Shown here piece after piece: positions 1 through 8,285 of a DNA stretch of 64,000 nucleotides. Source of the DNA: Swaminathania salitolerans (GTDB lineage: Bacteria; Pseudomonadota; Alphaproteobacteria; Acetobacterales; Acetobacteraceae); NCBI RefSeq assembly GCF_025994315.1, contig NZ_BAQE01000005.1; one strand, written 5' to 3'. Positions within the stretch are counted from its first letter, which is position 1, and every line of letters starts with the position of its first letter. Made by a program: the position numbers and the translations under genes. Under the pieces are notes generated by a model. It did not search any database, was not told the DNA's origin, and worked only from the letters and a program-made list of their open reading frames with translations.

Positions 1-486
1 CGACCAGGAGAATCCGTGACGTGCGGCCGCCTCGAAAAGTACGTCTTCCTGCGCGTAGTAGAAATTCTCGCCGGGCAGGCGGGGCATGTCCTCACGAAAC
101 GGCGTCTGTGGCGGCGCACCGGCTGCGTAACTCTCGAACGGTCCGAGATAATGTTTGAGACCGGTCACAAGACCGACATGAACGAGCCTCTCGGGATGGG
201 GCAATGCCGAGAAGACGTTGCGCAGCATGGCGCTGTTTGCGATGCAGTTCTCGGCCTCGGTCGCCTTTCGGGTCCAGGTCGTGAAAAACAGACAATGCGG
301 CGCGACGTCCGCAAGCGCCGTCCCGAGCTGCCCGGGATCGAGCGTATCGGCCCTGACGGGAACGACCTGCTCGGGAAGCCCCTCGACGTTCCGGGCCAGT
401 CCGTACACGGTCCAGCCCTCGGCCAGAAGACGGGAGGCAAGGTTACGACCGACAAGTCCGGTCGCTCCGACGATCAGCGCACGCAT
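1..486 (-). CDS. PRISE-like NAD(P)-dependent SDR (progesterone 5-beta-reductase/iridoid-synthase-like), C-terminus cut by window edge
   Basis: The reading frame begins at an ATG whose complement is at 484-486 and stays open to base 1, giving the first 162 residues. The N-terminus MRALIVGATGLVGRNLASRL is a Rossmann glycine motif of extended SDRs. Further on, VTGLKHYLGPFESY matches the signature of the PRISE subgroup (progesterone 5-beta-reductase and iridoid-synthase-like enone reductases), in which the Lys and a later Tyr act in NADPH-dependent 1,4-reduction of enones. The catalytic Tyr region lies beyond the edge and cannot be checked. It is divergent from the HxlR regulator at 647, a common arrangement for redox or xenobiotic reductases. 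The family assignment is good; the substrate is unknown. Confidence 0.82.
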   Translation of the reverse strand, partial: MRALIVGATGLVGRNLASRLLAEGWTVYGLARNVEGLPEQVVPVRADTLDPGQLGTALADVAPHCLFFTTWTRKATEAENCIANSAMLRNVFSALPHPERLVHVGLVTGLKHYLGPFESYAAGAPPQTPFREDMPRLPGENFYYAQEDVLFEAAARHGFSWS

Positions 487-646
487 GATGACTCCTGACA
501 CCCTCCGGGAATAATCCGTCCCGGAAGTGCATGACGGGGAATGCTCCCCGGCTGGTTTCGATGGGTGTCACGCTGTGATATTTGCGTTGCAAAGACAATC
601 CGGCACGTTCTGGTGCCCGGTTACCGCGAGGTTCCCACACCCGGTC

Positions 647-1030
647 ATGACGCATTCTCCCGATTCCGGATCCTCTCTCCCGGCAGGATACCGGACTGCC
701 CCTTTCGCCGAGGATTGCGCACCCCGGAAGCTTCTCAGGCTTTTTTCCGCGAAATGGGTGACGATGATCCTCCACGCCCTTCACCTGTCCGGGGGTGGGT
801 CCCGTCCGGGCCAGTTGCTGCGCAATCTCCCGGGACTGTCGAAAAAGATGATGACCCAGACCCTGCGCGATCTGGAAGCGAAGGGCCTGGTCTCGCGCCA
901 TGTGATGGCGGAGGCGCCCCCGGTCGTGGAGTATCGCCTGACCGCTCTGGGACAATGTCTCATCGAACCGCTCGAGCAGCTTTATGGCTGGGGGGTCGAA
1001 CACGCCCATATTCTCGACCGGATCGACTGA
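647..1030 (+). CDS. HxlR-family winged-helix transcriptional regulator
   Basis: A 127-residue protein with the layout of HxlR/YodB/HypR regulators: a conserved early Cys (EDCAPRKLL, residue about 22), then a winged helix with KWVTMILHAL, the GQLLRNLPGLSKKMMTQTLR recognition segment and DLEAKGLVSRHV before the wing (PPVVEYRLTALG). The frame is open further upstream to 527, but family length and the usual short N-terminus favour the ATG at 647. HxlR proteins often sense electrophiles or redox stress through the early Cys. It is divergent from the SDR at 1-486, which is the likely target (inference). No strong ribosome-binding site is visible. Confidence 0.85.
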   Translation: MTHSPDSGSSLPAGYRTAPFAEDCAPRKLLRLFSAKWVTMILHALHLSGGGSRPGQLLRNLPGLSKKMMTQTLRDLEAKGLVSRHVMAEAPPVVEYRLTALGQCLIEPLEQLYGWGVEHAHILDRID

Positions 1031-1063
1031 ACGCATCCCGCGCATCGCCCCCTCCGGTAGAGT

Positions 1064-1108
1064 TTTCCGGGGGACGGTTTCCGGGGGCTACAGTTCCCGG
1101 GGGCCGTA
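1064..1108. repeat. three degenerate tandem repeats with CCGGGGG cores
   Basis: CCGGGGG cores occur at 1067, 1081 and 1097 (periods 14 and 16), each preceded by a GTTTY or GTTC run. They occupy the convergent spacer between the HxlR gene and the aldo/keto reductase. The repeats cover no evident gene. This is one of the spacer micro-tandem-repeat loci of this window. Confidence 0.6.
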
Positions 1109-1132
1109 TCTTGCGCCTCTCTCCCCGGGATC

Positions 1133-2131
1133 TCAGCGCCCGACGAGGGATTCGAGATGATCGGGATAACGCTTCCCGACGACATCGATCGCATCGAGCG
1201 CCCCGTCGATCCGCGCGACATCCTCCGGGGTCAGGACGATATCGAGCGCAGCCATGTTCTCGTCGAGGCGAGCGGGATTGCGGGTTCCCGGAATCGGCAC
1301 GATCCAGCGTTCCCGTGCGAGGAGCCAGGCAAGGGCGATCTGGGCGGGCGTCGCCCCGTGCGCTTCGGCAATCGCCTCGAGGCGGGAGACGAGCCCCTGA
1401 TTGGCGGCCACGGCCTCGGCGGAAAAACGCGGTACGACGCTGCGAAAATCCCCCTCACCGAAGCGGGCCTGCGCGTCGATCCTGCCGGTGAGAAACCCCT
1501 TTCCCAGAGGACTGAACGGGACGAAGCCGATCTCCAGCTCACGCAGCAGGGGCAGGATCTCGCGCTCCGGCTCGCGCCACCAGAGCGAATATTCGCTCTG
1601 GACGACAGAAACGGGATGCTCCTCATGCGCTTTGCGAATCGACAGTGCGCCAGCCTCCGAGAGGCCGAAATGGCGGACCTTCCCCTCCCAGACCAGTTCC
1701 TTGACCGCGCCCGCGACCTCTTCCATGGGCACATCCGGATCGACCCTGTGCTGATAGAAAAGATCGATCACGTCTGTCCGCAATCGCAGAAGCGACTCCT
1801 CGGCGACCTGACGGATCCGCTCGGGGCGACTATCCACGCCGTTTTGCGTCTTCCCGTCCCGGAAGCCGAATTTCGTCGCAATGATCACCTCCCGGCGGAA
1901 GGGAGCGAGCGCCTCGCCTAGAAGCGCCTCATTCGTGAAAGGACCGTAGGCCTCGGCCGTATCGAAGAACGTCACTCCCCTGTCGAAGGCCCCCCTTAGA
2001 AACGCTACCGCCCGCGCATGATCCTCGGCCGGGCCGAAACCGAAGCTGAGCCCCATGCATCCCAGACCGAGCGCCGAAACGTCCGGACCATGCGCCCCGA
2101 GCCGTCTTGTCTGTACCGTCGTCCTTGTCAT
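1133..2131 (-). CDS. aldo/keto reductase
   Basis: A 332-residue (alpha/beta)8 NADPH-dependent oxidoreductase of the aldo/keto reductase superfamily. The catalytic tetrad is visible in order: Asp and Tyr in FFDTAEAYGPFTNE, Lys in VIIATKFGF, and His in DLFYQHRVDPDVP. The C-terminal cofactor-binding segment WIVPIPGTRNPARLDEN is typical. Length and motifs match the stand-alone AKR (AKR11/AKR13-like) enzymes of proteobacteria that reduce aldehydes, methylglyoxal or sugar carbonyls; the exact substrate cannot be read from sequence. A GAGGGAG element lies about 11 bases upstream of the ATG. It is divergent from the LysR gene at 2365, its probable regulator (inference). Confidence 0.92.
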   Translation of the reverse strand: MTRTTVQTRRLGAHGPDVSALGLGCMGLSFGFGPAEDHARAVAFLRGAFDRGVTFFDTAEAYGPFTNEALLGEALAPFRREVIIATKFGFRDGKTQNGVDSRPERIRQVAEESLLRLRTDVIDLFYQHRVDPDVPMEEVAGAVKELVWEGKVRHFGLSEAGALSIRKAHEEHPVSVVQSEYSLWWREPEREILPLLRELEIGFVPFSPLGKGFLTGRIDAQARFGEGDFRSVVPRFSAEAVAANQGLVSRLEAIAEAHGATPAQIALAWLLARERWIVPIPGTRNPARLDENMAALDIVLTPEDVARIDGALDAIDVVGKRYPDHLESLVGR

Positions 2132-2330
2132 GTCCGATGCTCCCTCATCGAAACCGTCCGCAGGGCTGGGGCACCGGCCCGCAATTGCCTGTCGCGCCCC
2201 GGCGGGGAAACACGCGGCGATCGCGTTCGACCCGCATCGACGGCTTTCATCCGTTCCTCAGGCTCCGCCCGTCGCGAAACCCGATCGATGACGCGAGAAA
2301 ACCAGACTGGCGTAAGGAGGATAAGTCGCT

Positions 2331-2349
2331 ATTGTCGACTTGAACCAAT
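2331..2349. promoter_or_regulatory. candidate LysR-type operator, ATTG-N11-CAAT
   Basis: ATTG at 2331-2334 and CAAT at 2346-2349 form an inverted repeat with an 11-base spacer, which fits the T-N11-A rule for LysR-type binding sites. It lies 15 bases before the LysR start, in the spacer shared with the divergent aldo/keto reductase. The arms are only four bases, so a chance occurrence is possible. Confidence 0.35.
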
Positions 2350-2364
2350 ATCGGATTTTCATGA

Positions 2365-3258
2365 ATGAACCGCGAGGACCTGGCCGATCTCAACGCCTTC
2401 ATGATCGTGGCGGAAGAACAGAGCTTCACCCGGGCCGCGAGTCGCCTGGGCACGTCGCAATCGGCACTGAGCCATACGATCAGACGTCTCGAGACCCGTC
2501 TGGGGCTGCGTCTTCTGACCCGGACGACGCGTCGTGTGGCCACGACCCATGCGGGAGAAAAACTCCTCGGGACGCTGGCCCCCGCGCTCGATGCGATATC
2601 GAGCGAGATCGCCTCGCTGAGCGACCTGTCCGAAAAACCCTCCGGCCTCATTCGCCTGACCACCTCGGAACACGCCGCCACCAGTATTCTCTGGCCCGCT
2701 CTGAAACGGCTCCTGCCCGATTATCCGGGCATCCAGGTCGATGTCGAGATCGAGGCCGGGTTGAGCGATATCGTGGCGGAACGCTTCGATGCCGGTATCC
2801 GTCTCGAGGAAACCATTGCGAAAGACATGATCGCCGTACCGATCGGCCCCCCCTTGCGTATGGCCGTGGTCGGCGCGCCAGGCTATTTCAGAACCCACCC
2901 GGTGCCGGAAACGCCCCAGGAGCTCTCCCGCCATCACTGCCTCAAGCTGCGTATGTCCACCTCGGGCGGCGTCTATGCATGGGAACTGGAAAAGGGACGC
3001 CGCAGCCTGCGCGTCCGGGTGGAAGGTCAGCTCACATTCAACAATGCGGCGATGCTGCGTGAAGCGGCCCTCGACGGCTTCGGTCTCGCCTGCGTCATGG
3101 AGGATCAGGTGATGGATCATGTCGCCGCAGGCCGCCTCGTGCGCGTCCTCGAGGACTGGTGCCCGCCTTTCCCAGGATATCACCTCTATTATCCCAGCCG
3201 CCGCCAGTCTTCCGCCGTCTTTCGCCTTCTCGTCGAGGCCCTGCGCTACAGGTCCTGA
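2365..3258 (+). CDS. LysR-family transcriptional regulator
   Basis: A 297-residue LysR-type regulator. The N-terminal helix-turn-helix reads LADLNAFMIVAEEQSFTRAA followed by SRLGTSQSALSHTIRRLE and the wing (LGLRLLTRTTRRVATTHAGE), the standard LTTR pattern over residues 5-65. The rest is the effector-binding periplasmic-protein-like fold, ending near the usual LTTR length. The subgroup resembles regulators that sit divergently beside aldo/keto reductases or other oxidoreductases, as here. The start at 2365 places the HTH immediately after the N-terminus, as is normal. An overlapping ATG at 2361 is in another frame. Confidence 0.92.
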   Translation: MNREDLADLNAFMIVAEEQSFTRAASRLGTSQSALSHTIRRLETRLGLRLLTRTTRRVATTHAGEKLLGTLAPALDAISSEIASLSDLSEKPSGLIRLTTSEHAATSILWPALKRLLPDYPGIQVDVEIEAGLSDIVAERFDAGIRLEETIAKDMIAVPIGPPLRMAVVGAPGYFRTHPVPETPQELSRHHCLKLRMSTSGGVYAWELEKGRRSLRVRVEGQLTFNNAAMLREAALDGFGLACVMEDQVMDHVAAGRLVRVLEDWCPPFPGYHLYYPSRRQSSAVFRLLVEALRYRS

Positions 3259-3288
3259 CGCCCCTGCCCCGACGCAGTCCGGGCCGTC

Positions 3289-4716
3289 TCACGGTCTTTC
3301 GGGGCGCGTATTGAGCGCCCTGCTTCCCGATGGCAGCGCCTGAGCCGCGAAATCTGCCGTATCGAGCCTGCGCAAGGCGGCAACCTGAGCGGAGTCCACG
3401 GCCATCTCCCTGCCTCCGAAAGTCCGGCTCAGAAAGCGTACGATCGCGACGATCTGCGCATCGCTCAGATCCTGCCGGAAAGCCGGCATGGCCGCGAGAC
3501 CGTCCGCTCCGTTGCGATGCACACCTGCGAGTATGGTCATGACCAGATTATCGGGTTTTCCGCCTCGCAGGATCGTGCTTTCGCGAAGGGCAGGATAATA
3601 ATCGTCCTGCGTTCCCGATCCGTCCAGCTGGTGACAGGACGCACAGGCAGCGCGATAGAGAGCGGCACCGCCCGCGACGGAGCGATAATCCCTGCGATCG
3701 GCATAGGGACCAGGATTGGCGGCGCGTTCCCTGCGCGCCATGGCAAGCACCGCCTCGCTCCCGGCGGAAGAGAAACCGTATTCGCGCTCTCCGGATATCG
3801 TTTTCCGCCGCGGCTCGACGGGTATCGCACCGGATCCGGAACGATCGATGAGTCTCAGATAATACGTGATGGCCGCAAGATCGTCGTCTGTCAGGTATCG
3901 CAGGGAATGCTCGACCGCCTCCCCCATCGGGCCTGCCGCAACGGCTCTGTCGCGCACATGACCGTTGCGCAGATAGGCGTCGATTTCCTCATCGCGCCAG
4001 GACGCCAGAGGACCGTTCCTGCCTGCAGCAATGTCGGGCGCAAACCAGCCACCGACCCGGGCGCCGGAGAGGGCCTTGCCCCGCTTTGCCGCCATCATGA
4101 AATTGCGCGGCGTATGGCAGGTGCCGCAATGAGCGATCGTTTCGACGAGATAGCGCCCGCGCGCCGCGCGCTCCGTTTCTGCGGGTCTTGGCGCGAAACG
4201 CGTACGATCGAGAAACAGCCAGTTCCACACCCCCATCAAACCGCGAAAATTATAGGGAAAACGCAGCCGGGTCTCGGCTCCGACCGGCTGCTCGACCGCG
4301 GCGACTCCCTGCCGCATATAGATATACAGGGCGTGGATATCGCGATCCGTAAGCCCTGAATAGGAATCGTAGGGCATCGCGGGATAGAGATGTCTCCCAT
4401 CGGAAGAGAGGCCCTCGCGTACGGCGCGTGCGAAACCGGCTTCCGACCAGCGCCCGATTCCATAGCGGATCGATGGCGTGATATTGCTCGAATAGATCAC
4501 GCCCATGGGCGACTGGATGCCGTATCCGCCACCAAAAACAGGCCCGCCCGGCCGCGTATGGCAGGCGACGCAATCTGCGGCACGCGCAAGATAGGCGCCC
4601 CTGGCCAAGAGCGCGTCTTCCGACGCATGGGCCGCACCGGGCGCTGCGGCGAACATGCCGGTCGCCAGACCGCCGAGGAGAAACCGGCACCGCCGGAAAA
4701 GCCCGTATCCTCGCAT
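3289..4716 (-). CDS. tri-haem cytochrome c subunit of a membrane-bound sugar/polyol dehydrogenase
   Basis: A 475-residue exported cytochrome with a hydrophobic signal segment (residues 11-31, ending near GAAHA) and three CxxCH haem sites: CVACH at 49-53, CGTCH at 197-201 and CASCH at 358-362. Each is followed by a Met-containing segment able to supply an axial ligand (for example YPAMPY). This is the architecture of the cytochrome subunit of the acetic-acid-bacterial gluconate, sorbitol, fructose and alcohol dehydrogenases, which passes electrons to ubiquinone in the periplasmic membrane. The gene follows the flavoprotein gene by three bases and closes the operon small subunit, flavoprotein, cytochrome. 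The substrate of the complex is not determined by this subunit. Confidence 0.92.
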   Translation of the reverse strand: MRGYGLFRRCRFLLGGLATGMFAAAPGAAHASEDALLARGAYLARAADCVACHTRPGGPVFGGGYGIQSPMGVIYSSNITPSIRYGIGRWSEAGFARAVREGLSSDGRHLYPAMPYDSYSGLTDRDIHALYIYMRQGVAAVEQPVGAETRLRFPYNFRGLMGVWNWLFLDRTRFAPRPAETERAARGRYLVETIAHCGTCHTPRNFMMAAKRGKALSGARVGGWFAPDIAAGRNGPLASWRDEEIDAYLRNGHVRDRAVAAGPMGEAVEHSLRYLTDDDLAAITYYLRLIDRSGSGAIPVEPRRKTISGEREYGFSSAGSEAVLAMARRERAANPGPYADRRDYRSVAGGAALYRAACASCHQLDGSGTQDDYYPALRESTILRGGKPDNLVMTILAGVHRNGADGLAAMPAFRQDLSDAQIVAIVRFLSRTFGGREMAVDSAQVAALRRLDTADFAAQALPSGSRALNTRPERP

Positions 4717-4719
4717 GTG

Positions 4720-6330
4720 TCAGACCTCGCGCAGAATGATGGATGCCGAACGCAGGGACAGGGCGCATCCGGTGAGCGTCGGGTTGACCACCGACGCGGC
4801 AGGCATCACCCCTGTGGTCGCCAGGAAGAGATTGTCGTGATCGTGGGTTCGCCCTTCGTGATTGACGACGGAATCGCGCGGATCGCTGCCCATGATCACG
4901 GTGCCCATGGGATGGTCGCGGTTTTCCCATACAGACAGGTTCTGCTCGAACACCTCGCCTTTCATCAGCCTCAGGAAATCGGCGTAGTCGTTCCGGATCA
5001 CCGCGCGTGTCGCCCGGGCATAGTCATTGACATCGTAATGGATGTTCATCAGCGGCAACCCGTAGAAATCGCGATTGACGCGGCTCAGCGTCATGCGGTT
5101 GGTCGGCTCGGGCAGCATCTCGACATTCGAGCCCATGAAGAGCCAGCGTGCGGCCATATGCCGGATCGCCTCGTCGAGAGCGGGGCCGATGAGGCCCTGC
5201 GACAGAAGGCGCTCGGTGATCTGGACGTTCCCGACGAAATTGCCGACCTCGTGCCTTATGGCACCGTGCTCGCGCCGGAACGCTCCATCCCGCCATTTGA
5301 GGATATCGCCCTGCTGGACCGGCCCCCTGCCCGACCACATGGGTTCATCCGTGATCATCATCAGGGAAAAGGCGTTGTGATCCATGAGATTCCGCCCGAC
5401 CATTCCCGACGCGTTCGCGACATCGGACAGAAGAAGCAGACGCGGCGTTTCGAGCGCATGGGCGGCAACCAGAACGTAGCGTGCCGTCAGACGCACCGAT
5501 GTCCTTTCGGGGGTGAAATAGTGAACGGCCGCGATCTTCCTGCCATCGGGCGTCTTCTCGAGGCGATAGACCGTGGCGTCGGTAATCAGCCTCGCACCCG
5601 CGCGCTCCGCACGCGTGGCATGACGGTCGCCGCTGTACTGCGCCCCGATCGGGCAGATCGGCGAGCAGTTGTTATTGCCGACGCAGGCCGGACGCTCGTC
5701 ATAAGGATCGGTCGCCCGGCCGTTCGGCTGATAGGTATAGGGATATCCTCCTTCGGCAAGGATCTCGCGCAGCCGCTTGTTGAAATAGCTGAACGCCTGC
5801 GGACGCACGGGAAACGGCGCCTGACGGGGCGGAAACGGCGCACCGCCATGGCCGCTGTAATCCGCGCTGTCATCGCCGGAGACGCCCATTTCGCGTTCGG
5901 CCTGATGATAGAAGGGCTCGAGATCGTCATAGGAAAGAGGCCAGTCGCGCCCGACACCGTACAGACTGCGCAGCCGGAAATCGTTGGGCAGAAGCCGCCA
6001 GCAGGCACCGCCCCAGTGCCAGGTGGTTCCACCGACCATGCGCAGCATCCCGGGCACGTATTCGATGGGTCCGCTATTGGTGATATAGCCGGGAACGAAG
6101 GAACTCGGCGCCCAGGGCTCGTTGGGATAAGGCTGGTTCCTGTTTCCCGCATCCGTACTGACATTGCCGCATTCGCGGAAGCTGTCGACGATCTTCCAGC
6201 GGGGCACGCGCGTGCCTGCCTCGATCATGATCACGGATTTTCCGTTCCGGGCGAGATGCGTTGCGGCGAGACTGCCGATCACGCCTGATCCGACGACAAT
6301 TACATCGGCATCGTATTGGGTCGAGGTCAT
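4720..6330 (-). CDS. GMC-family FAD flavoprotein, large subunit of membrane-bound sugar/polyol dehydrogenase, with 3Fe-4S-type cysteine motif
   Basis: A 536-residue glucose-methanol-choline oxidoreductase. The FAD dinucleotide-binding motif GSGVIG is at residues 14-19. The C-terminal catalytic region contains HPMGTVIMG and SVVNPTLTG, supplying the His and Asn of the GMC active site. Three cysteines, C216-x5-C222-x3-C226 (CVGNNNCSPIC), match the segment that binds a 3Fe-4S cluster in bacterial FAD-glucose dehydrogenase and related fructose/sorbitol dehydrogenases. No signal peptide is present; such subunits are exported by riding on the Tat-targeted small subunit. It starts nine bases after the small subunit stop. 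The substrate (sorbitol, fructose, gluconate or other) is uncertain. Confidence 0.92.
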   Translation of the reverse strand: MTSTQYDADVIVVGSGVIGSLAATHLARNGKSVIMIEAGTRVPRWKIVDSFRECGNVSTDAGNRNQPYPNEPWAPSSFVPGYITNSGPIEYVPGMLRMVGGTTWHWGGACWRLLPNDFRLRSLYGVGRDWPLSYDDLEPFYHQAEREMGVSGDDSADYSGHGGAPFPPRQAPFPVRPQAFSYFNKRLREILAEGGYPYTYQPNGRATDPYDERPACVGNNNCSPICPIGAQYSGDRHATRAERAGARLITDATVYRLEKTPDGRKIAAVHYFTPERTSVRLTARYVLVAAHALETPRLLLLSDVANASGMVGRNLMDHNAFSLMMITDEPMWSGRGPVQQGDILKWRDGAFRREHGAIRHEVGNFVGNVQITERLLSQGLIGPALDEAIRHMAARWLFMGSNVEMLPEPTNRMTLSRVNRDFYGLPLMNIHYDVNDYARATRAVIRNDYADFLRLMKGEVFEQNLSVWENRDHPMGTVIMGSDPRDSVVNHEGRTHDHDNLFLATTGVMPAASVVNPTLTGCALSLRSASIILREV

Positions 6331-6339
6331 CGGTCGGGT

Positions 6340-6876
6340 TCAATCCGTCTGGAGGGTGGCAGGCGGCTCGGCCCAGAAACCCGGACCGCCGCGCGCATAG
6401 GTCGGGATGACCGTCGCATCGATTGTGGGACGCCACATGAGCGCGCCCTCATAGGTGATGAAAGCGGGCGTATCCGTTTCGGAGCGGGGCTTCATCGGCC
6501 CCACGCGCCCGAGATACCAGGCACCGACAATGGCCACCGCCGTGCCATGCAACAATGCGTCCCGAGGGAGATCGGATGCGCGATACGCCGCATGATCGCG
6601 GAGCCTGCGCGCGACCACAGCCCGGGCGAGACGCTCATAACGTCCGGAGAATTCCGGGTCCTTGCCCAGAAGAGCCTCCCAGACACGGAGCGCGATGCTC
6701 GTATCGAGATCGTCATGACCGGTCAGGAGCTGCGAGAGCGCGAGGAAATCCGGAGGCAGCGCGGCATGATGGACGGACTGCGCCCGACCGGATCCGTGCG
6801 AGGCGCGAAACAGCGCCATGGCCGGAAGACATGCGACACCGCAGGCAAGCACGGTTCGGCGCGTGAGTCTCTTCAT
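6340..6876 (-). CDS. small (Tat-targeted) subunit of the membrane-bound sugar/sorbitol dehydrogenase
   Basis: About 178 residues from the ATG at 6876; a GTG at 6897 would add seven. The N-terminus MKRLTRRTVLACGVACLP carries an RR pair before a hydrophobic stretch, the Tat-like signal expected of this subunit, which takes the folded FAD flavoprotein across the membrane. The body contains PPDFLALSQLLTG, VGAWYLGRVG and YEGALMWRP, characteristic of the membrane-bound FAD-sorbitol/fructose dehydrogenase small-subunit family (gluconate 2-dehydrogenase subunit 3-like). It is first in the operon and its promoter faces the LacI-type regulator at 7087. No enzymatic residues are expected; it acts as chaperone and secretion partner. 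Confidence 0.88.
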   Translation of the reverse strand: MKRLTRRTVLACGVACLPAMALFRASHGSGRAQSVHHAALPPDFLALSQLLTGHDDLDTSIALRVWEALLGKDPEFSGRYERLARAVVARRLRDHAAYRASDLPRDALLHGTAVAIVGAWYLGRVGPMKPRSETDTPAFITYEGALMWRPTIDATVIPTYARGGPGFWAEPPATLQTD

Positions 6877-7001
6877 CTGGTATATTCCCAACCCCACCGG
6901 GACATCCTGCGGTCGCTGCCCGTAAACCGGGACGATGTCACAGAAAAAACCGGATCGTCACATTCTCTGTGTAACGCCTGTTTGATCAGACGCATCAGAT
7001 C

Positions 7002-7019
7002 GTTACCGCTATCGGTAAC
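7002..7019. promoter_or_regulatory. inverted repeat GTTACCG-N4-CGGTAAC, candidate LacI/GntR-type operator
   Basis: Two perfect seven-base arms, GTTACCG at 7002-7008 and CGGTAAC at 7013-7019, are separated by CTAT. The TTACCG half-site resembles operators of LacI-family regulators such as E. coli GntR. It lies 67 bases before the LacI-type gene and about 125 bases before the dehydrogenase small subunit, so one dimer could control both divergent promoters. Confidence 0.6.
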
Positions 7020-7086
7020 AGTATTCATGTAGAGTGATCGAACATCGTGATGATCTTTTTCCATCACTTCGCATGAGGTTTCTGTG

Positions 7087-8175
7087 ATGCTCGATCTGCT
7101 TGTCGACGACGCCCAGCGGAAGAGACGCGTTACTCTGAAGGATATCGCAGCACTGGCCGGCGTCGGAACGGCGACGGTCGAAAGGGCGCTGAACAACCGC
7201 GGAAACGTGCGGCCCGAAACATGCCGCAAGATCCTGAATGTTGCGCGTGAGCTGAACTATTTTCCGTCCCTGCCCATAGGTCATCATGGCGTCATCCGGC
7301 TCGATGTACTTCTGGTCCGACCGGAAACCCTGTTCTATTCACGCATCAATTCCGCTTTCGAGCGTCTTGCCGCCTCTCTCGGCAAGGACGTCGTGATCCA
7401 TCGCAGTTTCGTCAAAGAGGCGGATATTGCCGGATTCGTCGAGAAGATCACGCATCCGCCCTATCAACGCTCTGCCCTGATCCTGGCCTGCCCGGCCTAT
7501 CCCGCCATTCTTTCTGCTTTGCGCGATGTCGCCGATAGCGGCCTTCCCGTCGTGCAGCTCGTCACGCGCAATCTGCCCGATCTGCCTTATGTCGGGATCG
7601 ACAACCATGCCGCGGGACGGACGGCGGCCTTGTGCATGAAACGAAGCCTGGTTCACGGCAATGGCCGCGAAGAAGACGGCGAAAGAACCGGGGGCCATCG
7701 CCGCAGGCGGGGATCGGTCATCGCGCTCTGTCACTCGATGGCCTATGCCAATCATCGTGAGCGCATCGAGGGTTTTTCAGGCTTCCTCGCCGAGCAGACG
7801 GATGACCGCCTCTTTCTCAGGGACGTCCTGTTCGATCGCGACGATCCCGACGAGGCGGCCCGTCTCGTGCATCAGGCCATAGTGAGCGATCCGGATCTCG
7901 TCGGGATCTACACCGCCGGGGGGGACAGCCTGCATATCGGCACCGTTCTGAAAAAACATGCGGCGCGCGCGCTCTGCTGGATCGGGCATGAAGTCAACGA
8001 CGTGACCCGGCGCTGCCTCGCTGACGGGACGATGACCCTTGCCATAGACCAGACCCCCGAACACCAGGCAGGCATCGCTCTTACGCTCTGCCTGCAGAAG
8101 CTCGGGATCATCCCCGCCCTCGTCGAAGCGGAGCCTCCGAAATTCCGTCTCGTCACCCCGGAAAATCTCGACTGA
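7087..8175 (+). CDS. LacI-family transcriptional regulator
   Basis: A 362-residue repressor-type protein. The LacI helix-turn-helix VTLKDIAALAGVGTATVERA, followed by LNNRGNVRPETCRKILNVA, lies at about residues 14-55. The remainder is a periplasmic-binding-protein-like sugar-sensing domain, with conserved features such as YVGIDNHAAGRTAALCM and MAYANHRERIEGFSGFL. GAGG at 7075-7078 lies eight bases before the ATG at 7087; a GTG three bases upstream is less likely. It is divergent from the sugar dehydrogenase operon and a matching dyad lies between them, so it probably represses or activates that operon in response to its substrate or product (inference). Confidence 0.92.
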   Translation: MLDLLVDDAQRKRRVTLKDIAALAGVGTATVERALNNRGNVRPETCRKILNVARELNYFPSLPIGHHGVIRLDVLLVRPETLFYSRINSAFERLAASLGKDVVIHRSFVKEADIAGFVEKITHPPYQRSALILACPAYPAILSALRDVADSGLPVVQLVTRNLPDLPYVGIDNHAAGRTAALCMKRSLVHGNGREEDGERTGGHRRRRGSVIALCHSMAYANHRERIEGFSGFLAEQTDDRLFLRDVLFDRDDPDEAARLVHQAIVSDPDLVGIYTAGGDSLHIGTVLKKHAARALCWIGHEVNDVTRRCLADGTMTLAIDQTPEHQAGIALTLCLQKLGIIPALVEAEPPKFRLVTPENLD

Positions 8176-8241
8176 TCCCTCCGTCCGGTGCGGCGATCCG
8201 CTCGCCCGGCCGACATTTTCGCCCATCGGGTGGCGCTATCG

Positions 8242-8268
8242 GCCGGAAACGAACAGCCGGAAACGAAC
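8242..8268. repeat. two tandem copies of a 14-bp unit (GCCGGAAACGAACA)
   Basis: GCCGGAAACGAAC occurs at 8242-8254 and again at 8256-8268, a 14-base period, in the convergent spacer between the LacI regulator and the VOC gene. No coding function is evident. Confidence 0.65.
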
Positions 8269-8285
8269 GGGGAGCCCGGCCGTCT

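Noticed and set aside
4390..6288. A 632-codon plus-strand open frame
   Set aside because: It is antisense to the flavoprotein and part of the cytochrome gene and has no protein-like features.
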